Source of the DNA: JANQNX01 sp965601665 | Lineage (GTDB): Bacteria; Pseudomonadota; Gammaproteobacteria; Eutrophobiales; Eutrophobiaceae | Assembly (NCBI GenBank): GCA_965601665.1 | Contig: OZ271833.1 | Coordinates: 186,001 to 250,000, forward strand | Direction: 5' to 3' | Length of the DNA stretch: 64,000 bases | Shown here: one piece after another, positions 17,170-23,413 of the stretch | Position numbering within the stretch: position 1 is the first letter of the stretch | How the letters are laid out: each line of letters starts with the position of its first letter | The notes under the pieces: model-generated | The model's database searches: none | Told to the model about the DNA's origin: nothing | What the model saw: only the letters and a program-made list of their open reading frames with translations | Translations under genes and position numbers: made by a program

Positions 17170-17430
17170 ATGAAAAATTACAAAATTGCGAAAAAACAGG
17201 CTGATGTTTCAGTAGGTGAGTCAGTCCGCATCATTCGCGAATTGCAAGAGATGAGCCAGAATGAACTAGCGAGAGAAACAGGCATTCCACAATCTACAAT
17301 CTCTGCCATTGAAAATGATCGTGTGAATCTTGGAGTGGAACGAGCCAAGCAACTCGCTCGTGTACTTAAGTGTCACCCTGCGGTGCTTGTTTTTCCAGGA
17401 TGGGACATCAAGCATGAAAACGCAGCATAA
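17170..17430 (+). CDS. Cassette 8: XRE-family antitoxin (HigA-like)
   Basis: 86 residues with a central helix-turn-helix (about residues 19-72): ELQEMSQNELARETGIPQST then ISAIENDRVNLGVERAKQLA. It should neutralise the upstream toxin and repress the shared promoter. ATG 17170 begins one base after the toxin stop with GGAAGAA in front; an in-frame ATG at 17149 would overlap the toxin. Confidence 0.85.
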   Translation: MKNYKIAKKQADVSVGESVRIIRELQEMSQNELARETGIPQSTISAIENDRVNLGVERAKQLARVLKCHPAVLVFPGWDIKHENAA

Positions 17431-17485
17431 CCAATCACTCCACAGCGTCGCAGTAAAGCTGCGTCGCTGAGTTAAAACGTTATGC
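17425..17485 (+). repeat. attC site 8
   Basis: R'' GCATAAC (17425-17431) and R' GTTATGC (17479-17485) are perfect complements. Central stem CGCAG-taaag-CTGCG. Nearly identical to attC 1 despite different cargo. Confidence 0.92.
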
Positions 17486-17602
17486 TCAGCCCATTCAGGA
17501 AAATTACGAGTATTTGTAGTCTTTTGCGCTGTTGTTGTGTTACGCGCCGACACTTATCAATACCGGCGCGCTGTTAGTTAGATACATTTAAAGGAGACGG
17601 TT

Positions 17603-18079
17603 ATGAAATACAATATTCTCAAAATTGTTTCTCTGATTATGCTTGTTGTCCCGGCAGGTGCTCATGCCACCGATGATCGTTACCGTGGTGATGGTCACAT
17701 GATGGTTACACCGGATTCGCTGGTCTGGGGGCCGGTGGCTTCTATGGGAGAAGGCGCCGAGATCGCTTTTATCGAGGGCGATATTTCCGCCGAGGAACCG
17801 TTTACCTTTCGGATTAGATTACAAGATGGTTACGTAATCCGACCCCATGTGCATCCTGCTTATGAGAGGGTGACCGTGCTGAAAGGAACCCTGCATTTTG
17901 CGCATGGCAAAACCTTCGAGCGGGAGGCGACACGGCGACTACCCGAAGGCAGCGTGGCCATTATGCCCCCAGGTGATCCCATGTTTGGATTTGCCGAGGG
18001 CATCACGGTAATTCAGCTACACGGTAACGGCCCATGGGGGATTAAGTATATTGATCCCGAGGATGACCCGCGTAACTGA
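17603..18079 (+). CDS. Cassette 9: secreted cupin-domain protein
   Basis: 158 residues with a signal peptide (residues 1-22, ending AHA), so probably periplasmic. A single cupin barrel follows: RPHVHPAYERVTVLKGTLHF supplies the His-x-His-x-Glu-like metal ligands of motif 1. The later PEGSVAIMPPGDPMFGF is the motif 2 region. Enzymatic role unknown. AAGGAGA precedes the ATG. Confidence 0.8.
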   Translation: MKYNILKIVSLIMLVVPAGAHATDDRYRGDGHMMVTPDSLVWGPVASMGEGAEIAFIEGDISAEEPFTFRIRLQDGYVIRPHVHPAYERVTVLKGTLHFAHGKTFEREATRRLPEGSVAIMPPGDPMFGFAEGITVIQLHGNGPWGIKYIDPEDDPRN

Positions 18080-18097
18080 ATGGCGATCGATAGTCGT

Positions 18098-18163
18098 GCA
18101 TAACCAATCGCTCAAAACAGGGACTCCGCCTATCGGTGGTGCCCCTTAGCGCAAACGTTATCT
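18098..18163 (+). repeat. attC site 9
   Basis: R'' GCATAAC (18098-18104) exactly complements the TTATGC start of cassette 9. R' is GTTATCT (18157-18163). The stem arms are GGACTCCGCC and GGTGGTGCCCC. Confidence 0.88.
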
Positions 18164-18171
18164 CTGCTCGC

Positions 18172-18804
18172 ATGGCTGAAGATCGAGAACAAAAATTTTG
18201 TGTGGTCTGCGCCGAACACATCTTTGCCGACGCTTCAAAGTGCAAGCACTGTGATTCCTATCAGGGATTTAGGCGTCATTTCAATTTTAGCAATACGATA
18301 CTGTCGTTACTCGTTGCACTGGTTTCTGTACTGGCTGTCGCAACCCCTGTTTTCGTATCAGTGTTCGAGAGGGACGATGCACTCATAGATTTTTCGTCCG
18401 CAACTGCGAGTACCGATAGCGTTTATCTGCTCGTTTCAAACAGAGGGACTGCACCAGGGTCATTTAACCGAGCCCGGCTCTATTTTAAATTTACTGATTT
18501 CGATGAGTCTGGATACATTAATTTGGACCCCGTTAACATAGATGAAATCTATTTTGATGCCAGAGATAGTAGATTGCTAAGACTTATAGCTAGAGATTGC
18601 TTCCTATCGACAGAAGCTCCTTTTAATGACGTCAGCGAAGAAGATCTGGAGAGACTTGAAACTAATAATGAATTTTTGGTCAGAGGATTCTATAGCACTT
18701 TTGGCGGAATGGGTGGTTGGTTAGACGTTGTTTCTAGTAACCCGGATTATCTAGGTTTCATTGCCAATAATTGTGAGAAATATTCAAACCTAGGCGAGAA
18801 ATAA
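18172..18804 (+). CDS. Cassette 10: zinc-ribbon membrane-anchored protein
   Basis: 210 residues. The N-terminus has a CxxC...CxxC zinc ribbon (CVVCAEHIFADASKCKHC, residues 10-27). One transmembrane helix follows at about residues 43-65, then an extracytoplasmic domain of about 145 residues of unknown family. ATG 18172 is the first start within the cassette, nine bases after R'. Function unknown. Confidence 0.6.
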   Translation: MAEDREQKFCVVCAEHIFADASKCKHCDSYQGFRRHFNFSNTILSLLVALVSVLAVATPVFVSVFERDDALIDFSSATASTDSVYLLVSNRGTAPGSFNRARLYFKFTDFDESGYINLDPVNIDEIYFDARDSRLLRLIARDCFLSTEAPFNDVSEEDLERLETNNEFLVRGFYSTFGGMGGWLDVVSSNPDYLGFIANNCEKYSNLGEK

Positions 18805-18859
18805 CAATCAAATCAATTAAGGATGCCGCAAGCAGTAGCCATAATTAAGGACGTTAGCT
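18799..18859 (+). repeat. attC site 10
   Basis: R'' AAATAAC (18799-18805) is one base from the AGATAAC expected from the cassette's TTATCT start. R' is GTTAGCT (18853-18859). The AATTAAGGA...AATTAAGGAC duplication inside is unusual among these sites. Confidence 0.72.
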
Positions 18860-18893
18860 GTCTTATAAAACCTCTATAGCTTCCGTAACAGAC

Positions 18894-19415
18894 GTGAACT
18901 TTTCTATCAATTCAAAGCGCTTGCGAATCCGCCAGTTTGAACCAGACGATGTGGAGGACTTTGTTAGCTTCATGTCAGATCCCGACTCCACGCAATTTCT
19001 TGCATTTGAAGAAGCTCAGAAAAACCGAAAAGGGGCCACGGAACTACTATTTGTAACTATCGACTCATACGCATCTGATACGCCTATGATGGCCTATGCC
19101 ATTGAAGAGTACACGAGCAGAAAATTTATAGGATTTTGCGGCTTGGCCCCTCGCGAGGAAGGCGAAGTAGAAATCATGTACGCGATAATGCCGAATTTTC
19201 GCGGCAACGGCTATGCCACTGAGACCGCATCAAGTTTAGCGCAATACGCTGTCAATCAGCTTGGTTATAGACGTGTGATAGCCCCCATAGCACCTAATCA
19301 CGTAGTTTCGAAGGCAGTTGCTGCCAAGGCAGGTTTTGACGACCATGGATGCCGAACAAATCTACAATCTTCGGAAAAGATACATTTTTATGTTTACGAG
19401 AAAAAAGAAAGCTAA
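18894..19415 (+). CDS. Cassette 11: GNAT-family N-acetyltransferase (RimJ/RimL-like)
   Basis: 173 residues starting at a GTG. N-terminal SKRLRIRQFEPDDVEDF and the acetyl-CoA-binding motif A MPNFRGNGYATETASSLAQY place it in the RimJ/RimL branch that acetylates protein N-termini or small amines. The acceptor cannot be read from sequence. Confidence 0.8.
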   Translation: MNFSINSKRLRIRQFEPDDVEDFVSFMSDPDSTQFLAFEEAQKNRKGATELLFVTIDSYASDTPMMAYAIEEYTSRKFIGFCGLAPREEGEVEIMYAIMPNFRGNGYATETASSLAQYAVNQLGYRRVIAPIAPNHVVSKAVAAKAGFDDHGCRTNLQSSEKIHFYVYEKKES

Positions 19416-19472
19416 CAAGCGCATGCAGACGGGCGTGGCCTTTGGCCGTGCCGCTGACGCATGGTGTTATAG
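19410..19472 (+). repeat. attC site 11
   Basis: R'' AGCTAAC (19410-19416) exactly complements the TTAGCT start of cassette 11. R' is GTTATAG (19466-19472). The GGCGTGGC-ctttg-GCCGTGCC centre makes an imperfect stem. It belongs to a second attC subtype (AACAAGCGCATG...CCGCTGACGCATG). Confidence 0.87.
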
Positions 19473-19584
19473 CGCAATTGAAGTTAGCAAGATTCGGGTC
19501 GACTGTAGTCGTTTGTTCTCCCAATATCGCATCTGTTTGGGCATTCGCTATTTATTTTATAAAAAGTGCCTGGAGCAATGATTG

Positions 19585-20014
19585 ATGACCACACTTGCCA
19601 ACAAAGTAGCTATTCTTGCCGATGCCGGTTCCGGTATTGGCTACCCGAAACGGAGGGTCATTAATATTCACATCCACCTTCGTTGGCTACACTGCAGGTA
19701 TGTCGGGCATGGCTGTTTGCGCCGCCAGTAAGATGGGCCTGATTGGGTTGACCCAAGTGCTGGCATCCGGGCACGGGCCGCAGAATATCCGCGTCAATGC
19801 CCTTTTACCCGGTGGTACTGATACCCCGGCGGGACGTGAGTTTGCCGATACGCCAGAGGCATTGATGTTTGTACAATATCTACACGCTCAAAAGCGTATG
19901 GCGACGCCAGACGAAATCGCTCTATCCGCGTTATACCTGGCCTCCGGTGCTTTCAGCTTCACCACAGGATCGGCAATGCTGATCGATGGCGGTGTATCCA
20001 TAAATTGTGTCTGA
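19585..20014 (+). pseudogene. Cassette 12: SDR-family oxidoreductase remnant
   Basis: A short-chain dehydrogenase gene with its middle deleted. The frame from ATG 19585 (GGAG nine bases before) reads MTTLANKVAILADAGSGIGY, the cofactor-binding start. Near 19645 the sequence jumps to the C-terminal third in another frame (GGSLIFTSTFVGYTAG...) and runs to 20014. That part keeps the active-site region, GMSGMAVCAASKMGLIGL, in which the usual Tyr of YxxxK is Cys. About 110 codons are missing relative to a normal SDR. The product cannot be functional. Confidence 0.75.
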
Positions 20015-20025
20015 GAGGCCGCATC

Positions 20026-20853
20026 ATGTCAGACTTCGAACGAATCGCATGTGCCATGGACTTTTTGGTCGATCGGGCAACTGATCAGCCCAGTCTGGAG
20101 GAGATAGCGGCCCACGTACACCTTAGTCCGTATCACTTTCAACGGATGTTTTGTCGTTGGGCAGGTACAACACCAAAACGTTTTTTACAGGTTCTGACAT
20201 TGGAACGTGGCAAAAGATTGCTCGATAACTCTCGCTCCTTGCTCGATGTTTCACATGAACTTGGATTAAGCGGCAGTTCTAGATTGCATGATCATTTTGT
20301 GCAGTTGGAAGCAGTCACACCCGGTGAATATAAAAATCGAGGTAAGCAGCTAAAGATCGAATATGGTGTGCACTCCACGCCACTGGGGCCTATGTTTGTG
20401 GCAGTAACCAAGCGTGGTGTTTACCGGGCAGAGTTCATGGATTATAACAGTCTGGAAGAGTTGCTAGATGATTTGCATAGCGCCTGGCCTTTCAGTTCCA
20501 TCAGGGAAAGCGTTCGATCGACGCGCCATGTCATTGATGCTTTCTTTAATACTAACGCAGCGTCAAAGCAGGTACCGCTGTCGCTGCATGTAGCAGGAAC
20601 CAATTTTCAAGTAGCTGTATGGCGTGCTCTCCTGAAAATACCACCGGGCGCTGTGGTGAGCTATGCTCAGGTAGCCGAGGCGCTGGGCGCCCCCAATGCT
20701 GCGAGAGCTGTTGGAAATGCTATTGGCGCAAACCCGGTTGCTTTACTGATCCCTTGTCATCGAGTTATAAAGCAGAGTGGCGCGCTGGGTGGTTATCGCT
20801 GGGGAAGCACCAGGAAGCTTATGGTACAAACATGGGAAAGAATGCGTGATTAA
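20026..20853 (+). CDS. Cassette 12: AraC-type/methylated-DNA-cysteine methyltransferase fusion (Ada-like)
   Basis: 275 residues. Residues about 5-105 form an AraC-family double helix-turn-helix (LEEIAAHVHLSPYHFQRMF). Residues about 190-270 form an O6-alkylguanine-DNA alkyltransferase with active-site PCHRV. The zinc-containing Ada-Me domain of E. coli Ada is absent, so repair of phosphotriesters and the switch that depends on it are not expected. Role: direct reversal of O6-alkylguanine, with possible self-regulation. It follows the SDR remnant by 11 bases in the same cassette. Confidence 0.85.
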   Translation: MSDFERIACAMDFLVDRATDQPSLEEIAAHVHLSPYHFQRMFCRWAGTTPKRFLQVLTLERGKRLLDNSRSLLDVSHELGLSGSSRLHDHFVQLEAVTPGEYKNRGKQLKIEYGVHSTPLGPMFVAVTKRGVYRAEFMDYNSLEELLDDLHSAWPFSSIRESVRSTRHVIDAFFNTNAASKQVPLSLHVAGTNFQVAVWRALLKIPPGAVVSYAQVAEALGAPNAARAVGNAIGANPVALLIPCHRVIKQSGALGGYRWGSTRKLMVQTWERMRD

Positions 20854-20862
20854 CAGGCTGCG

Positions 20863-20937
20863 CTATAACAATGCCATGCAGCCGGAACTCACAAATCGCT
20901 ACATGTCTTATCATGTCGCTAATGCTGGATATTAGGG
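20863..20937 (+). repeat. attC site 12
   Basis: R'' CTATAAC (20863-20869) exactly complements the TTATAG start of cassette 12 almost 1.4 kb upstream. This shows that the SDR remnant and the Ada-like gene form one cassette. R' reads ATTAGGG (20931-20937), with A for G. Confidence 0.75.
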
Positions 20938-20989
20938 TGCTATTGCAACTTATTTTAATTGCATGGGCTTATTTTTTATGTATAAAAGA

Positions 20990-21051
20990 CCATAACAAGT
21001 TAAGCCAGCAGGACGTGTAAAAAGCACGCTCATCTGCTTAAGACGTTAGAT
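20990..21051 (+). repeat. attC site 13, closing an ORF-less cassette
   Basis: R'' CCATAAC (20990-20996) is one base from the CCCTAAC expected. R' is GTTAGAT (21045-21051). Inner arms GCCAGCAGGACGTG and AGCACGCTCATCTGCTTAAG form an imperfect stem. Cassette 13 (about 20932-21045) has no credible gene. Confidence 0.7.
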
Positions 21052-21074
21052 TACACTAAGAAAGAGAGTGCACA

Positions 21075-21368
21075 GTGAAATGGATTATAACTATTCTTGT
21101 ATTGGGCGGTTTGCTCGCCTGGGCAGGTATTCGGGAAGAAAAGGCGGAGGACAGTGCCAGAAGCTTTTGCGACTCAGTAACGATCGGCGAGTCATACGCC
21201 TCACTGTTGGAAACAGCAAAGACGGTGGGGGAAGATAAGCTCCGCATCATTAATGACCAATCATTGATGGTAGGATTTACTGGCATTCCACCCTTTTCCA
21301 GACACACATGTGAGGTCACAAGTAATGACGGAGTCATCGATGGCAAACAGTACTTTTACATTGACTAG
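21075..21368 (+). CDS. Cassette 14: small exported or membrane-anchored protein
   Basis: 97 residues starting at GTG 21075 after AAAGAGAG. The first 18 residues are a hydrophobic signal peptide or anchor (WIITILVLGGLLAWAG). The rest is soluble with two Cys (at SFCDSV and HTCEV), which could form a disulfide outside the cytoplasm. No family recognised. Confidence 0.55.
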   Translation: MKWIITILVLGGLLAWAGIREEKAEDSARSFCDSVTIGESYASLLETAKTVGEDKLRIINDQSLMVGFTGIPPFSRHTCEVTSNDGVIDGKQYFYID

Positions 21369-21432
21369 GCAGCCTGGCAAGCCCTTCCCGCCGACCGCGA
21401 AAAGATCGGGCAGATGAGCCCAATCGTTATGT
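21363..21432 (+). repeat. attC site 14 (degenerate)
   Basis: R' GTTATGT (21426-21432) is good, but the left box reads GACTAGG instead of ATCTAAC. The hairpin CCGACCGCGAAAAGATCGG lies inside. Partly eroded. Confidence 0.5.
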
Positions 21433-21561
21433 GGCTGATAGCCAAGAATACGTAGCACTCTAATAATGGAGTCGAACCATATGCCTGGCGTTTATATAAT
21501 CTTCAGTGAATAAGGGCTTATAATTATACTATCGGGTAGTAATTAGGGACGGAGGCATTCC

Positions 21562-21810
21562 ATGAGAAGTATAAAGATAAGAGAATTTAAAACTGGCCGT
21601 GACACTCCAGAACAAACAGTGACTATTCCTTTGTCAATTTTCAAGATTGTCGCGAAACTACTGCCCAAAAAAGCACTGGATGCCCTTCAGAAAAACGATA
21701 TCGATGTTGAAGAAATACAAAAACTTGCAGATAACCCGGAAGTCGAAGGTACCATACTGGAAGTAGAGGAGCATACCAAGGAAGTAAAAACAATTATCTC
21801 CATTGAGTAG
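21562..21810 (+). CDS. Cassette 15: small acidic protein of unknown function
   Basis: 82 residues, soluble, no recognised family. The N-terminal part is basic and beta-like (SIKIREFKTGRD). A middle helix ALDALQKNDIDVEEIQKLA and an acidic C-terminus follow. GGAGG stands seven bases before the ATG, better than in most cassettes here. A TATAAT lies about 35 bases upstream of the ATG, so the gene may have its own promoter. Confidence 0.55.
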   Translation: MRSIKIREFKTGRDTPEQTVTIPLSIFKIVAKLLPKKALDALQKNDIDVEEIQKLADNPEVEGTILEVEEHTKEVKTIISIE

Positions 21811-21857
21811 TTGGTGTTGGTTATCTTTTAGTCAACTTAAGAGAAAGTCTATTTGTC

Positions 21858-21932
21858 ATATAACAAGCGCATGTAGATGGACATCACAAGTCGCTACCCG
21901 CCTTGTGAGGCCGCTGATGCGAGGCGTTTTTG
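21858..21932 (+). repeat. attC site 15
   Basis: R'' ATATAAC (21858-21864) is one base from the ACATAAC expected. The right end reads GTTTTTG (21926-21932), a poor R'. It shares AACAAGCGCATG...CCGCTGATGCG with site 11. Confidence 0.65.
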
Positions 21933-21961
21933 CAGCTAGGTCAGGAGAAATAAGGCATTCT

Positions 21962-22435
21962 ATGAATTACAAGCTGAAGCAACTCATGTCACACGATTTA
22001 GAATTGATGAACTCGCTCTTAGATTGCTTTGGCGAAGCATTCAATGACAGAGACACTTACGGGGACAATCGCCCCAACGAAGATTACATGCGCGAATTAC
22101 TCGGCAGTGATTCTTTTATCGCAATTGTGGCAATAGGTGAAGATTCCTCAGTTGTAGGCGGTCTTGCAGCTTACGAACTTAAAAAGTTCGAACAGATGCG
22201 AAGCGAGATATACATCTATGACCTGGCCGTAACCAGGCCTCACAGAAGGCGAGGCATAGCCACCTCGTTAATTGAGGCACTGCAACCCATTGCCAAATCG
22301 CGTGGAGCCTGGGTGATTTTTGTGCAAGCAGACTATGTTGATGAACCAGCGGTAAACTTATATACCAGGCTTGGTGCTCGAGAAGAGGTATTGCATTTTG
22401 ATATACCTGTTCGGTTCGATGATAAAGCTGCATAA
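21962..22435 (+). CDS. Cassette 16: AAC(3)-I-like aminoglycoside N-acetyltransferase
   Basis: 157 residues, GNAT fold. The segments FEQMRSEIYIYDLAV, HRRRGIATSLIEAL and VQADYVDEPAVNLYTRLGAR are very close to those of AAC(3)-I enzymes, which acetylate the 3-amino group of gentamicin-type drugs and travel on clinical integrons. HRRRGIA is the acetyl-CoA motif A. The start ATG 21962 follows AAGG. The frame is intact and full length. Resistance is inferred from homology; a different native substrate is possible. Confidence 0.8.
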   Translation: MNYKLKQLMSHDLELMNSLLDCFGEAFNDRDTYGDNRPNEDYMRELLGSDSFIAIVAIGEDSSVVGGLAAYELKKFEQMRSEIYIYDLAVTRPHRRRGIATSLIEALQPIAKSRGAWVIFVQADYVDEPAVNLYTRLGAREEVLHFDIPVRFDDKAA

Positions 22436-22471
22436 CAAACAAATCGATCAAGGACCCGGCTAACGTTAGGT
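22430..22471 (+). repeat. attC site 16 (short)
   Basis: R'' GCATAAC (22430-22436) and R' GTTAGGT (22465-22471) are both well formed but only 42 bases apart, shorter than usual. R'' does not match the poor left end of cassette 16. AATCGATCAAGGACCCGGC is similar to site 17. Confidence 0.65.
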
Positions 22472-22498
22472 CCATTATTTGGGGCGCTGGTAAGTACA

Positions 22499-22858
22499 AT
22501 GAAGCCAAGAGAAGTGGTCGAATTATGGGTCGAAGCTTTTAACGAAGCTGATGCAGACAAGCTCGCCGCTTTCTACAGTGAAGACGCAACCAATCATCAG
22601 GTTCCTGAAGCACCTGTAATCGGCAAACCGTTAATTCGAGAGATGTTTGCAGAAGGTTTTTCGAATTCAACAATGGTATGTATTGTTGAAAATATTTTCG
22701 AGGATGGGGCATGGGTTATCCTGGAATGGAAAGATCCTCTCGGATTAAGGGGTTGCGGTTTTTTTCACATTGTTGATGGACTTATCGTTTTTCAGCGCGG
22801 TTACTGGGACAAATTAAGTTTCTTGCGTCAGCAAGGGCTACCTATACCCGAAGCGTAG
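22499..22858 (+). CDS. Cassette 17: SnoaL/NTF2-like protein
   Basis: 119 residues with the NTF2-like cone fold pattern: VELWVEAFNEADADKLAAFY, then SEDATNHQVPEAPVIGK, then strands ending RGYWDKLSFLRQQGLP. This family includes ketosteroid-isomerase-like enzymes and non-enzymatic binders; the substrate is unknown. It begins 28 bases after attC 16. Confidence 0.75.
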   Translation: MKPREVVELWVEAFNEADADKLAAFYSEDATNHQVPEAPVIGKPLIREMFAEGFSNSTMVCIVENIFEDGAWVILEWKDPLGLRGCGFFHIVDGLIVFQRGYWDKLSFLRQQGLPIPEA

Positions 22859-22872
22859 AGATGGTGCTTATT

Positions 22873-22907
22873 CACCAATGAATCAATCAAGGACTTGGCT
22901 TTGCGTG
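22873..22907 (+). repeat. Eroded attC site 17
   Basis: AATCAATCAAGGACTTGGCT resembles AATCGATCAAGGACCCGGCT of site 16, but the outer boxes (CACCAAT and TTGCGTG) no longer fit the consensus. Probably inactive. Confidence 0.4.
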
Positions 22908-22951
22908 CTTTTTCCAGCGCGCTGGAGTTCAAACAAGCTGCAGGAGTTTCT

Positions 22952-23371
22952 ATGGATATAAAATGTATCGCCGGATTTGCTGTAATAACAAAGAATCCTC
23001 AAGCAAGCGCATCTTTATACCACGGTGCACTTGGTTTGCCGCTACAGAAACAGGACGACTATCTCTTCATCGAGAAATTCTCTGGCGCTAATCACTTTGG
23101 TGTCTGGCCACTGAGCATGGCTGCGCAGTCCTGTTTCGGGAAAGAGGACTGGCCTGCTCATGTACCGGAGCCGACCGCAACCATTGAGTTTGAGTTGGTG
23201 AGTGCTGCAGCGGTAGAGTCCGCAGTTGAAGAAATGAAGCTTAAAGGTCAAGCCTTTATACATGAGGCAAGAACCGAACCCTGGGGGCAGACGGTGGCAA
23301 GGTTCATTAGCCCCGAGGGGGTGTTGATCGGCCTGAGCTATGCACCATGGCTACATGGACAAGCGACCTGA
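22952..23371 (+). CDS. Cassette 18: VOC (glyoxalase-fold) protein
   Basis: 139 residues of the vicinal oxygen chelate superfamily: FYHGALG-like N-terminal segment (ASLYHGALGLPLQKQDDYL), NHFGVWPLS, and a C-terminal repeat ending ISPEGVLIGLSYAP. The family includes glyoxalases, dioxygenases and resistance proteins for bleomycin or fosfomycin; metal ligands are not complete enough to choose. A degenerate attC-like tail (CCGCTGCATGATTCAAC) may follow at 23390-23406, which would make this the last cassette. Confidence 0.75.
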   Translation: MDIKCIAGFAVITKNPQASASLYHGALGLPLQKQDDYLFIEKFSGANHFGVWPLSMAAQSCFGKEDWPAHVPEPTATIEFELVSAAAVESAVEEMKLKGQAFIHEARTEPWGQTVARFISPEGVLIGLSYAPWLHGQAT

Positions 23372-23413
23372 CAATTCATACAGCTGACGCCGCTGCATGA
23401 TTCAACACTGGTC

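Larger units (their letters stand above)
13342..23410 (+). mobile_element. Integron gene-cassette array lacking an integrase (about 18 cassettes)
   Basis: A run of mostly single genes, all on the plus strand, is separated by attC-like sites of RYYYAAC...GTTRRRY form. Cassettes 1-4, 6, 9, 11 and 12 have an R'' that is the exact reverse complement of the first bases of the same cassette, as required if each circularised by G/TT recombination. The array is bounded by asnS and a sodium/alanine symporter gene, and no tyrosine recombinase gene occurs between them. It fits a cluster of attC sites lacking an integron integrase. The right boundary is uncertain because the last sites are eroded. Confidence 0.88.

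Noticed and set aside
13668..22907. Repeated spaced elements as a possible CRISPR array
   Set aside because: The repeats are imperfect palindromes 100-1500 bases apart, separated by genes, with variable centres; they are attC sites and no cas genes are present.
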